A stretch of 64,000 nt of DNA, from IMG/VR virus record IMGVR_UViG_3300009370_001679, positions 1-64,000 of that record; one strand, written 5' to 3'. Positions within the stretch are counted from its first letter, which is position 1. The number at the start of each line of letters is the position of its first letter. The position numbers were made by a program, and so were the translations under genes. The DNA comes from a virus. The notes under the pieces are model-generated. The model saw only the letters and a list, made by a program, of their open reading frames with translations, did no database searches and was not told where the DNA came from. Shown one piece after another: positions 46,234 through 54,694 of the stretch.

Positions 46234-47156
46234 AGCTCTAGCACCGTTTTGAATTTCTCCAATAGGAACTCTGGGTTAGCACAGTCGGGAATTTTGTTGT
46301 CTGGAAAGCATGACTGACTCTGAATCTCTTGGAACAGGTCAGGTTTATTATATATACCAAGAACGGCCTCGTTTAGTTCATCTATATTGTTAAATCTTCT
46401 AGCATGAATGAAGGCGCCCTCATTAAATTCTTCACCCACATCTGGACAGCCCCAATATATTGGTATTACCCCTTTAGATAGTGGATGTATTAGTTTTTCA
46501 GTTATCCACCCGTCAGCCTCACCATTATCAAAACATAGGTTAAACTTAAAGTCATTAATATACTCTAGCTTGTCTTTTTCATCTCCTCCTATGGAGGGCA
46601 TATTTGTAAAGGCTCGACCTCTACTTTCTACCAAAAGGCCGTTCTCTACGCCGAACCCTATAAACTCAGGGTACACTTCGGCTCTCAGCGCCATATCGTT
46701 ATTTGTTAATACACAGCAGAACTTTTTCTTTTCCGTGTAGTCGGGAGGATTTAGCAACAACTCTGGTGAAACAAGAAAGGCTTGGTTCCTTCCTTGAACA
46801 TATTGGTTTCCAAACCAGTCTACATACATAGCCCATAGTGGTATTCGCACGTTTCTATTATCGTCAAACTTGCAGGACGAAAAAGAGAAATCGCAGCTAC
46901 TGTAGTCTGGGTCTCCCGTTCTATCAATTGACTCTACGAGCCAGTGGATAATCTTAGCTCGCCCCTTCATTCCATCCGTTAGGCTTGCTGCCGACGGAGA
47001 CTGATGATCTGGCGGAGAGCTCTGGCAAACGATAATGTCTGGATTGTTTTCATCAACAATAACATTATATTCTAATGACAGGGTGTTGGTGATTATATTG
47101 TCATGCTTAAAGAAGCCGCCCCACATGTTTTTAAAATCTATTTTTATCTGCTTCAT
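46230..47156 (-). CDS. GT10 fucosyltransferase-like enzyme
   Basis: This 308-residue protein carries the GT10 alpha-1,3-fucosyltransferase core: FKFNLCFDNGEADGWITEKL at 203-222, then GVIPIYWGCPDV at 229-240. It is nearest to the bacterial (Helicobacter-like) type, where the same region binds GDP-fucose. The usual FEN is FDN here, a conservative change. It overlaps the ColD-like gene by four bases (ATGA), which links transferase and donor synthesis. Fucosyltransferases can accept the related GDP-colitose, so either sugar could be used. Acceptor unknown. Confidence 0.85.
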   Translation of the reverse strand: MKQIKIDFKNMWGGFFKHDNIITNTLSLEYNVIVDENNPDIIVCQSSPPDHQSPSAASLTDGMKGRAKIIHWLVESIDRTGDPDYSSCDFSFSSCKFDDNRNVRIPLWAMYVDWFGNQYVQGRNQAFLVSPELLLNPPDYTEKKKFCCVLTNNDMALRAEVYPEFIGFGVENGLLVESRGRAFTNMPSIGGDEKDKLEYINDFKFNLCFDNGEADGWITEKLIHPLSKGVIPIYWGCPDVGEEFNEGAFIHARRFNNIDELNEAVLGIYNKPDLFQEIQSQSCFPDNKIPDCANPEFLLEKFKTVLEL

Positions 47157-47977
47157 TTTTCAATCCTTTTAAACATATATTCCGCAAGCCTTTCTGGAGA
47201 ACAAAAGTGTTCGTACCACAGCTTGGCGGCATTAGAATGGTATTCCAACACCTCTTCTTCTCTTCCTAAGATGAAGTCTACTGTTCTAGTCAGCTCTGCC
47301 CATCCAGCGTCCATTGGGAACGCCGGAGCTGCGTTATACATTGGGGTTTGTGGCATCCCCACATTTATTACTATACACCCCGCGCACATAGCTTCAAAAA
47401 ATCTAAAACTTTCCTTGCTACCTGAGCCAATGGGCACCAACGCTATCTTGGTATCATTCATCACATCGCAGTAGCTGTCTATAGCGTCTCCGTTATTCCA
47501 GCCCTCATACCACAAGACATGACTATTGTAATTTGGTCGCTCGCCATGTAATCTGTCTACAGCCTGTCTAAAGTTCACCCTAGTATAGGGGTCAAACTGG
47601 CCCATCCAAGACCAGTCTCTTGTTCTTTTTGTTATCGGAATATCCTGACTAGCAAACCCTTCGAGGCAACCTAAGGGCAATGGGCTAACTCTATTTATGT
47701 TCTTTACCGATGTCTGATCTGTGGGTGTTCCCATAGGTGCGTACTGCTTGAATATGTGCACATACGAGTCATCCTGTGTTTGGTCAGGAACATTGTGTGC
47801 CTCATCTGATGTAGATATTAATATTTTTGGATACTTTGTTTCTTTCGGCATCTCATGATTCCATACCTGCAAGATAAAAGAATAATCATTTTTCAGCTTC
47901 TTGGATAGTATCTCGACAGCCTCTTGATACACATAGCTGTCCGGATTTTGTTCAATAAGGTTAATTATTTCAGACAT
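47153..47977 (-). CDS. Second exostosin-like glycosyltransferase
   Basis: This 274-residue protein has the family segment at 177-203: KIALVPIGSGSKESFRFFEA followed by MCAGCIVI, where Ser/Lys/Glu and the following helix meet the nucleotide sugar. The N-terminal half is alpha/beta with DWSWMGQFDPYTR before the donor half, as in GT47-like enzymes. It overlaps both neighbours by a few bases. It differs clearly from the exostosin-like gene at 43643, so the two are probably not recent duplicates. Confidence 0.75.
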   Translation of the reverse strand: MSEIINLIEQNPDSYVYQEAVEILSKKLKNDYSFILQVWNHEMPKETKYPKILISTSDEAHNVPDQTQDDSYVHIFKQYAPMGTPTDQTSVKNINRVSPLPLGCLEGFASQDIPITKRTRDWSWMGQFDPYTRVNFRQAVDRLHGERPNYNSHVLWYEGWNNGDAIDSYCDVMNDTKIALVPIGSGSKESFRFFEAMCAGCIVINVGMPQTPMYNAAPAFPMDAGWAELTRTVDFILGREEEVLEYHSNAAKLWYEHFCSPERLAEYMFKRIEK

Positions 47978-48833
47978 CTATAAAACCCTCCAAGTTTTTA
48001 CTATGTACATGTAGATTAAAAATTGGGTGTTTCATTCCATCTGACCCAATGGCATATGGCTTATCTGTAAACTCTGCCCCTATTTTATTATTTCTAAGTA
48101 GCGCGCCTATCATATGTTTAGGGTCTGTAAACCCAGATTCATGCCCGTTATTTGTACCGCCTAGATATTGACCATAGGAGCCGGGATCAAACACGAAGTC
48201 CTTTTCTCCAATTTCAGGTACTGTCTTGAAGGCTTCAAACATCTCACACTTGTGAGCCACATGCAGGAGCGACATTTCGCTTACGTGATCAAATCCAAAC
48301 TTGTTTATCAGTACCTGCTCCCCAAGAGCCAGCACTTCGTTTAAAAACTTGCATAGATAAACAATGAGCACAGGCATTGGGATGTGGACAAAAGCAAACG
48401 TAACTTGATCGACCGACATTGGTGTAAGGCTTATCCTATTAGACTGTGGAACGCCGTCAAGGTCGTGGTATAAAAGAACGTCATTTTCAAAGTGAAAGAC
48501 ATCGTACAGTCTATTCTTGTCTATATACTCGCTGAGATAGTATATTCTTTCACAGGTTCTATGCCAGAACAGCTCAGGGCTAGGATGGGTCGTGTTAGGC
48601 GTTCCGTGTCTTTTAAACCAGCATAGATTGTTAAACTCTTTAAGGGTGGTGCCATCCTTTAGTGAGTCCTGAGGGACCCAGTTTACATCAATATCTTTAA
48701 AAAATGGCTGGTCATCTTTACATATAAAATCTATAGTAACGTCAGGATTTGTCTTGCGAGCTTGCGCTAGTGAAATTTGTGTATATGCCGGTAATTCTCC
48801 GCCATCTGAAATAAATGTGTTAACTATTCTCAT
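47970..48833 (-). CDS. GT-A-like glycosyltransferase
   Basis: This 287-residue protein starts with a strand typical of GT-A folds (RIVNTFISDGG). It has FHFENDVLLYHDL at 113-125, where the E-N-D plays the part of a DxD-type metal site. A later NLHVHSKNLEGF may close the active site. I do not recognise a numbered family, but similar proteins occur in large-phage glycosylation clusters. Donor and acceptor are unknown. It overlaps the exostosin-like gene by eight bases. Confidence 0.6.
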   Translation of the reverse strand: MRIVNTFISDGGELPAYTQISLAQARKTNPDVTIDFICKDDQPFFKDIDVNWVPQDSLKDGTTLKEFNNLCWFKRHGTPNTTHPSPELFWHRTCERIYYLSEYIDKNRLYDVFHFENDVLLYHDLDGVPQSNRISLTPMSVDQVTFAFVHIPMPVLIVYLCKFLNEVLALGEQVLINKFGFDHVSEMSLLHVAHKCEMFEAFKTVPEIGEKDFVFDPGSYGQYLGGTNNGHESGFTDPKHMIGALLRNNKIGAEFTDKPYAIGSDGMKHPIFNLHVHSKNLEGFIDV

Positions 48834-48834
48834 C

Positions 48835-49611
48835 CTAAAATATACTCCCTTCTTTAGGTTCTATTTTCTTGCTAGAGTCTCTGAAGTATGAGTGTTCAAG
48901 CTTTCCGTCAATAGCCTCCACATACCAATTGTATTTTAATATCTCTTTCGTGGTACTCTCCCGCCTCTCGTCCTCGATAGCAGAAAATATTTTATGTTCA
49001 TCGTTAGCATATTTAAACTGTAGGTTATTCTTTTCGATCTCTTCGTCTGCTATAAAAATCGCATCTACTCCTGATGCCGCCACTAAAGTGTACCCCATCC
49101 AGTTCAATAGATCTTTTGCTGCCGTTATGCTGCAACCATAGCGGCTGTCGCCAGACCAGACCCAATCTTTTCGGTGGATTTGTATTATAGTGCGAGGAGG
49201 AGGGATTTCCGGATTAAACTCTATGGATACCACTCTAGGTTTAAATTTTTCCAAATCCACGCTTCCAGCTACCCAGAAATCCTCTCCATCAATATCTATG
49301 GATAAAAAATCAAATACTCTCGGAACCTTGTACTTTTCTAGCAGCTCATTTATGTTTTCTGCGGAAACAAACTCATTTTTTAGATCATAAATAGCCTCTG
49401 GGTTTTCTGTGCCGTCCATTAGTAAGCCGTCAAACCCTAGAGTTTTTCTTAGGTAGATAGAGTTACCCCGTCCTGTATCTGTGCCATTTGATCCAAACTC
49501 AACAAAATACTTGTTGGTAACACCTATTAGTTCAAAAATTTTCTCCAAAATACCATCTTGGTAAAATTGTGAAAAAACACGCTTCTCAAAATTAAATAAA
49601 TTTATTTCCAT
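48835..49611 (-). CDS. FkbM-family methyltransferase
   Basis: This 258-residue protein has the SAM-binding glycine loop FVEFGSNGTDTGRGN at 36-50, GLLMDGTENPEA (the acidic residue that would hold the ribose) at 62-73, and LSIDIDGEDFW at 103-113, which is the FkbM/Methyltransf_21 signature. Members methylate sugar hydroxyls in glycolipids and O-antigens. With glycosyltransferases on both sides, O-methylation of a glycan is the likely role, for example capping a chain. It has no membrane segment. Confidence 0.8.
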   Translation of the reverse strand: MEINLFNFEKRVFSQFYQDGILEKIFELIGVTNKYFVEFGSNGTDTGRGNSIYLRKTLGFDGLLMDGTENPEAIYDLKNEFVSAENINELLEKYKVPRVFDFLSIDIDGEDFWVAGSVDLEKFKPRVVSIEFNPEIPPPRTIIQIHRKDWVWSGDSRYGCSITAAKDLLNWMGYTLVAASGVDAIFIADEEIEKNNLQFKYANDEHKIFSAIEDERRESTTKEILKYNWYVEAIDGKLEHSYFRDSSKKIEPKEGSIF

Positions 49612-49612
49612 G

Positions 49613-50335
49613 CTATGTCCAGCTATGAATTGTAAAAAGGTCTACGTCTTCAGTTCTATTTTCGTCAACTATTTGTTTTATCTCTTCTCCAGACCAAGGT
49701 TCGTTACTGTACCTTCCGTACATTTTGGTTTTAGTGAGCTGTGAGCCATAAAGATTCGGGTGGTTTTTTGTGATATAATTACCATAGGTCTCAAATTCTG
49801 ACAGGAGGCAGTCATCAGACATAAGTGCATTAATAGCAAGAACCAAATGATCTTTGTTTGGTATCATTTCTGCGCATATATTTTTATCAAAAACCATGAA
49901 GTCGTTAATAAATGTATGGTCAACCTGCCTGCTTAACCCAAAATAAAGCTCCATAAAGTTAAAGTATGGCTCATGGTGTTGATCTCTATCGCTAACAAAA
50001 AAGTTTGGTTTGCCGTCTTTAAATATATCAATAGGCCTGTTGAATATGAGGTCAGAATCTACACATAGATAAAGGTCGTTTTCCGTAAAGTCTTGAAACA
50101 GTTTGACAAGCTGTTGGTATATCCAGTTAGACCGCCTGTATTTTATAGTGGCTTTATTTATTTGGACTGCATCTTCGTCCTTGATGCCCGTGGCAATACT
50201 TCCCCCTAGACCATCTGGAGTTATTACATATATGTTTTCTGGTGATGGGTTAAGATGTTCTAAGCATGAATTTAAACAAAACTGTAGCTTTACATAATCT
50301 TTAGGGTGTGATGGTATTATAAGATCGTATTTCAT
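49613..50335 (-). CDS. DUF6492-like glycosyltransferase
   Basis: The start is set at the ATG at 50335, which overlaps the stop of the upstream gene (ATGA) and has AAAGGGG before it, giving 240 residues. It has KYDLIIPSHPKDY at the start, then WIYQQLVKLF at 71-80 and the metal-site CVDSDLIFNRP at 91-101, the pattern of the DUF6492 GT-A family. Sugar specificity is unknown. The coupled start implies it is made in step with the gene upstream. Confidence 0.7.
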   Translation of the reverse strand: MKYDLIIPSHPKDYVKLQFCLNSCLEHLNPSPENIYVITPDGLGGSIATGIKDEDAVQINKATIKYRRSNWIYQQLVKLFQDFTENDLYLCVDSDLIFNRPIDIFKDGKPNFFVSDRDQHHEPYFNFMELYFGLSRQVDHTFINDFMVFDKNICAEMIPNKDHLVLAINALMSDDCLLSEFETYGNYITKNHPNLYGSQLTKTKMYGRYSNEPWSGEEIKQIVDENRTEDVDLFTIHSWT

Positions 50336-51204
50336 TCTAACCCCTTTAATATATCTATCTCTTGGTGAGGACAAGCAATATTGCCAAACGGAATCTTTGA
50401 GAGGGATAATCTTTTTCCCTGCTTGAAATATTTACATAGCTCTTCCGAGGAATACGAATAGGTGTCGCCATTTCTGTTTTGTATGGTTTCTTGAACTCTG
50501 TTATTTGGGCTATTCACAACGCAACTCTCTCTTGGGGCCGCCATCATCGGTGGAAGATCAAAGAAGAACCTTTGTAGCTTTCCTTCAAACTCATTGGGTG
50601 TTTGCTGCCAAGGGTTTTTTGTGTTGTATTTATTTAGGACGTCTAATTCTTCACAGTATGGCTCTAGCGTACTCCTCTCAAATATATGGCCGTCTACAGA
50701 AAGGGGGTACGCCCAATAGCCTCCTACAGGGATTGCTGTACGATTCCATATTATGAACTGACCCTTTCCTCTTGACCCTACCTGAGTAGGCATAGCGTCC
50801 TGCCTCATGATTCCATCTCCGTAGTCTCTAAGTGTCGTATTTTTACCCAACCTAAGGGAGATGCACGAATAGAGAGACTCATTACTAAACAGGGTATCAA
50901 TATCGTCAATATTGAATTCAACATACCTATATATTACGTCGTCATCCGTGAAAAAAGAAATATATTTAGATTTCGCGGAAGAAACTAAAGACCTAATATC
51001 TTCAAATATTGAAGACTTCTGTTTTACAAAATCTACCGCTGGATGCTCGACAGATAGTTGCGTATAGGTATCCTCATGGTCTTCGCTGGATGTAGCATAT
51101 AACACAATAACCTTAGAGCAGCACCTCCAGTTTTTGTTAATACTTTTGAGCGTAAGGTCAAGCTGTAGGGCTCTATCTTTACTAAATACTATCGAGGTAA
51201 GCAT
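50332..51204 (-). CDS. GT-A glycosyltransferase (GT2-like)
   Basis: I choose the ATG at 51204 because GAGGAG lies just upstream. It overlaps the end of the GDP-fucose-synthase gene by 23 bases and gives a 290-residue product. The first strand SIVFSKDRALQLDLTLKS and the metal site FFTDDDVIYR (DDD at 87-89) fit GT2-like GT-A enzymes. The C-terminal half is less conserved and may bind the acceptor (MMAAPRESCVVNSPNNRVQE). Donor unknown. Confidence 0.65.
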   Translation of the reverse strand: MLTSIVFSKDRALQLDLTLKSINKNWRCCSKVIVLYATSSEDHEDTYTQLSVEHPAVDFVKQKSSIFEDIRSLVSSAKSKYISFFTDDDVIYRYVEFNIDDIDTLFSNESLYSCISLRLGKNTTLRDYGDGIMRQDAMPTQVGSRGKGQFIIWNRTAIPVGGYWAYPLSVDGHIFERSTLEPYCEELDVLNKYNTKNPWQQTPNEFEGKLQRFFFDLPPMMAAPRESCVVNSPNNRVQETIQNRNGDTYSYSSEELCKYFKQGKRLSLSKIPFGNIACPHQEIDILKGLE

Positions 51205-52168
51205 CAAACTCCTCTGCATTGGTCTTGAACCATTCTATAGTTTTCTCTAGCCCCTCGTATAGGCCCACAGTAGGGCTGTATCCAAGCCATTCTTTTGCTC
51301 GGTTAATGCTCAAGCACCTTCTAGGCTGACCATCAGGGTATTCAGAGTTAAATCTTATTTTACCGTCATAGCCCATAATTTCAGCAATAGAAAGGGCTAG
51401 ATGTTTTATCATCACCTCTCCCCCTGTCCCAATGTTGATAGGTTCTGCGGATACGTCTTTCTCCAAAGACAGCCTAATAGCTTCTGCGCAGTCATCTATA
51501 TAGAGAAACTCTCGGCTTGCCTTGCCTGTTCCCCAAATCTCCACAGCATCTTCTTTTTTGTAAAAACTCTTATTGTTTTTAACGTCACGCATTGCCTTAT
51601 GGAACTTAAGTATCAGGGCGGGTATAACATGACTGCTAGCAGGATCAAAATTGTCTTCCGGCCCGTACATATTTACCGGAATCAGGTTAACACCATTGAA
51701 GTCATACTGCTCTTTGTATGACATTATTAATTGCATCAGGCTTTTCTTTGCCACTCCATAAGGGGCGTTTGTTTCTTCTGGGTATCCGTTCCATATATCT
51801 TCTTCTTTAAATGGGACAGGAGTAAACTTTGGGTATGAGCACACCGTTCCAACCATGATAAACTTTTCAACAGAGCCTAGCTTTCTGCACGCCTCAATTA
51901 GGTTAGCCCCCATAATGAGATTATTATACATATATAATCCCGGATTTGCTTTATTGGCTCCAATACCTCCGACGGTAGCGGCTAGGTGAACAACAGCAAC
52001 GGGCTTAGCATACCCTAGTAAGTCATCGACCTCTGATGCTATTGTTAAATCATAACTACTACCTACGGCGACAATGTTTTTATATCCGTTTTCTTTAAGG
52101 TTTCGATATACGGCTTTACCTAAAAACCCAGTACCTCCAGTAACTAAAACTGATTTTTTCTTAAACAT
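51182..52168 (-). CDS. fcl: GDP-L-fucose synthase homologue (or GDP-colitose synthase)
   Basis: This 328-residue extended SDR has TGGTGFLG (10-17) for NADP, VGTVCSYP with Thr108 and Cys110, APYGVAKK with Tyr137 and Lys141, and SHVIPAL with His180. These correspond to the catalytic Ser/Thr, Cys, Tyr, Lys and His of GDP-fucose synthases (Fcl/WcaG), which epimerise and reduce GDP-4-keto-6-deoxymannose. ColC, which makes GDP-colitose from the ColD product, is a homologue of Fcl, and the ColD-like gene lies 5 kb away in the same operon. Sequence does not tell the two apart. Gmd is not in the window, so the substrate may come from the host or another phage gene. Confidence 0.85.
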   Translation of the reverse strand: MFKKKSVLVTGGTGFLGKAVYRNLKENGYKNIVAVGSSYDLTIASEVDDLLGYAKPVAVVHLAATVGGIGANKANPGLYMYNNLIMGANLIEACRKLGSVEKFIMVGTVCSYPKFTPVPFKEEDIWNGYPEETNAPYGVAKKSLMQLIMSYKEQYDFNGVNLIPVNMYGPEDNFDPASSHVIPALILKFHKAMRDVKNNKSFYKKEDAVEIWGTGKASREFLYIDDCAEAIRLSLEKDVSAEPINIGTGGEVMIKHLALSIAEIMGYDGKIRFNSEYPDGQPRRCLSINRAKEWLGYSPTVGLYEGLEKTIEWFKTNAEEFDAYLDSI

Positions 52169-53207
52169 CTATATGCTCCTTGGCTTGATTCCAGCCTTTT
52201 ATAATATTTTGAGCTTCCTGTTCATATCCGAAATAGCCTAGTATTTGAGCAACTCGGTGGAAGCTAGTATGGTTGTCCAAAATGAACTTCCTGCCTGTGA
52301 TTGCAATTTCTTTTCTCTCTTCCTCATGAGACAGATAATAATCAATCTTCTCTTTAAAGTCGTCTGGTGAATCAGCAAAAACAACACCGTTGCCATTGAA
52401 GATTTTACTTATCCCTTCTATATTATCAGAGATACAGAACCCTCCAGCACATAATATTTTGAAGCATCTCTCATTAATATCAAACCCGAATTCGTGGGCG
52501 TGGGGCTCGCTTAGGTTTGGGCAAATTTTTGCAGAGATAAATAAATCTTTGGCTTTTTCATCTGCTAAATATCCGCAGTATTGGTTGGCGTTAGGCCAAG
52601 GTTGATTTCCAAATATTTTGACATTATATCTACCAGTGGGATACAGTAGGGGGGTAAGGTACTTATCTATAATAATACCTTTATATGGCCAGTACCCGCC
52701 AAGAAAACCTATGTCGCAAGAAAGAGCTTCGTCAAACGCCGGAGTAACATACTCATGTACATTTGCGCACATTATGAGCGATTTAGCGTCAACACCTATC
52801 GACTTGAACTTTGAGTGCGTTTGGTCTACGGCATACTGGCTATAATGGATATGTACAAAGTCTGGCTTGCCCGTCTCGTCTTTAAGTTTCTTTAGTATGT
52901 CTTTTTCTTTCTCTGAGGAATACAGGACATTAAATCTAGGGTCTGCCTCAAAGTCTCCCCAATCTCCGGCTCTTAGCCCGACTTTTAAGTGAGGTCTTTC
53001 GTATATACATTTAATTAGGGGCGAATCTAAATTGTAAGACTGTCCTAAGAAAATATCTGGCTCGAAAGTATCAAACGCATCAAAGGCTGAAACCTCTTTG
53101 CAATGCCAAAAAGAAGCCTCAATTCCACACTCATTAAATGCCCTTAACCAAGACTGTCTCTGAAAGTAATGGGCATGCAGTCCATCGCTAGCAATTAAAA
53201 TTTTCAT
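52161..53207 (-). CDS. CgeB-like GT-B glycosyltransferase
   Basis: This 348-residue protein begins KILIASDGLHAHYFQRQSW, the usual GT-B opening. The second half has IGFLGGYWPYKG, INERCFKILCAGGFCISDN and a late helix DFKEKIDYYLSHEEERKEIA, matching the pattern of CgeB-like enzymes and their glycosyl-transferase 1_2 C-terminal domain. The E-R-x-F-K-x-x-A/C segment binds the donor nucleotide. No membrane segment. It overlaps both neighbours by a few bases. Confidence 0.75.
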   Translation of the reverse strand: MKILIASDGLHAHYFQRQSWLRAFNECGIEASFWHCKEVSAFDAFDTFEPDIFLGQSYNLDSPLIKCIYERPHLKVGLRAGDWGDFEADPRFNVLYSSEKEKDILKKLKDETGKPDFVHIHYSQYAVDQTHSKFKSIGVDAKSLIMCANVHEYVTPAFDEALSCDIGFLGGYWPYKGIIIDKYLTPLLYPTGRYNVKIFGNQPWPNANQYCGYLADEKAKDLFISAKICPNLSEPHAHEFGFDINERCFKILCAGGFCISDNIEGISKIFNGNGVVFADSPDDFKEKIDYYLSHEEERKEIAITGRKFILDNHTSFHRVAQILGYFGYEQEAQNIIKGWNQAKEHIDV

Positions 53208-53898
53208 TCTTTATATCCTTCATGCAGTCTATTTCAACGATAGACATGTTGTCTGGCTCGTAAACCTTTATAGTTCCGCCTCTACTTATTATAGAGTTAA
53301 TAACCTCAAAAGCCAACAGTGTTTTTGTTTCATTGGCTGCTTTTGAGCAAATTTGCCGCAGTATAGCAAACTCTTTTCCCGTCAAGAAAGCGATCTGGCA
53401 CCACTTGGTGTCTAGTCCGTAGGATAATATGCTTGCCTTGTCGTTGACAACAGTAACCCCAACCTCTTTCTCTCTCATCTTATTCTTGTTATCTACAACG
53501 ATAAATGACCTAGAAAAGTCTGCTGAGTTGATGGTTTTAATATCAAAATATAAATCCCCATGAAAGAACAAAACACTATTACTGGTTATGTTGTTTACTA
53601 TTAGCCTTAGGGTTTCAAAAGGCCCAGTCGTATCGTGTAGTTGGTTTTCTACAAACCTGACTTCGCCGGGAAATTTTTTAAGTATTCTGTTCGCTTCTAC
53701 CCCTATACCAACCACAATCTCTGGCTCATGAAAAACCGAATTCACTGTATCCAACTGGTGTTGCAATAAAAACTTTGGCCCCACTTTAAGTAAGGCTCTA
53801 GGCTCATGGGACTTTATCCTACTGCCTGTTCCGGCAGATAAAATGCCGACACTGGTATTAAGAGGTTCCTTTTTTATTTTTTGTGTAAATCTACTCAT
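53188..53898 (-). CDS. Sugar nucleotidyltransferase
   Basis: This 236-residue protein has the NTP-transferase signature SAGTGSRIKSHEPRALLKVG at 21-40 and a second metal-site strand VLFFHGDLYFD at 109-119. The length and the single Rossmann-type domain fit small nucleotidyltransferases such as LicC or the GlmU N-terminal domain. Such enzymes make NDP-activated sugars or CDP-choline-like donors. Which donor is unknown. Here it would supply an activated substrate for the neighbouring transferases. Confidence 0.8.
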   Translation of the reverse strand: MSRFTQKIKKEPLNTSVGILSAGTGSRIKSHEPRALLKVGPKFLLQHQLDTVNSVFHEPEIVVGIGVEANRILKKFPGEVRFVENQLHDTTGPFETLRLIVNNITSNSVLFFHGDLYFDIKTINSADFSRSFIVVDNKNKMREKEVGVTVVNDKASILSYGLDTKWCQIAFLTGKEFAILRQICSKAANETKTLLAFEVINSIISRGGTIKVYEPDNMSIVEIDCMKDIKNENFNC

Positions 53899-54694
53899 CT
53901 CTAGAGTTTATCTTCTCCATATTTTCTACAAATATACCCTGTGTCATTCTCATGGATTGGTTCTGCCCTGTTTCTCTAACGAAAGATAGGGGCTGTGGAA
54001 CATGAACCATCATGCAAATTCTTGAGAGTCTAAGCCATAAGTCGTAATCCTCTGTGCATCCAATAAAGCCCTGAGATGCTGGGCCATGTAAATTACTATC
54101 ATAAAATTCCTTTTTTTCTGGTAGCAGTATTTCTTGTAAACATCTTTTCTTTATAACTCCAGCGCTATGAACTATACACTGTTGATGTAACCCCCTTAGA
54201 GAGTATGGGTGTTTATATTCGTATTTCTTATAATCGTTACCATCATAAGTTTTATGTATAACATAGTCAGAGTACGTGACTCCAATATCTTCATACTCCA
54301 TAAGTTTTTCAACCTGTATAGATATTTTATTATAAGCATACATATCATCAGCATCTAGTATAGCAAAAACATCAGCCCACTCCCAAGCTTCCCAGATGGC
54401 AACGTTTCTTGCGGTGCTAGCCCCAGAATTATCAATTCTAAAAGCCGTTAATCCGTCCATCTCTCTGTGCTCAATTGGCCCCTCATAGTAAGGAGTACTT
54501 AGGGTCTTTTTTGATATTGCGTTTGCTGCAAACGTAGATATCTTTTCCCAAGAGTCATCAGAAGATCCGTCATCTAAAACAAAAACTCTGAGCTCTCCCT
54601 TGTAGTCTTGGTCTAAAGCGCTATGTATAGCCTCCAAGACAAATTCTCCATAATTGTAGTTGCTGATTATGACAGCAACTTTAGGCAGTACCAT
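53891..54694 (-). CDS. GT2-family glycosyltransferase
   Basis: I choose the ATG at 54694, inside the end of the upstream gene and preceded by GGAAGGAG, giving 267 residues. It has the full GT2 signature: VAVIISNYNYGEFVLEAIHS, LDDGSSDD at 40-47, GASTARNVAI at 91-100, and the metal site AILDADDMYA at 111-120. A later CTEDYDLWLRLS carries the catalytic-base ED. No membrane segment is evident, so the product is probably a soluble glycan-chain enzyme. Confidence 0.9.
   Translation of the reverse strand: MVLPKVAVIISNYNYGEFVLEAIHSALDQDYKGELRVFVLDDGSSDDSWEKISTFAANAISKKTLSTPYYEGPIEHREMDGLTAFRIDNSGASTARNVAIWEAWEWADVFAILDADDMYAYNKISIQVEKLMEYEDIGVTYSDYVIHKTYDGNDYKKYEYKHPYSLRGLHQQCIVHSAGVIKKRCLQEILLPEKKEFYDSNLHGPASQGFIGCTEDYDLWLRLSRICMMVHVPQPLSFVRETGQNQSMRMTQGIFVENMEKINSRDE

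Noticed and set aside
48776-48787. TTTGTGTATATG on the plus strand resembling the late promoter
   Set aside because: It lies inside a leftward glycosyltransferase gene, antisense to it and with no rightward gene after it. It is best seen as coding-sequence chance.
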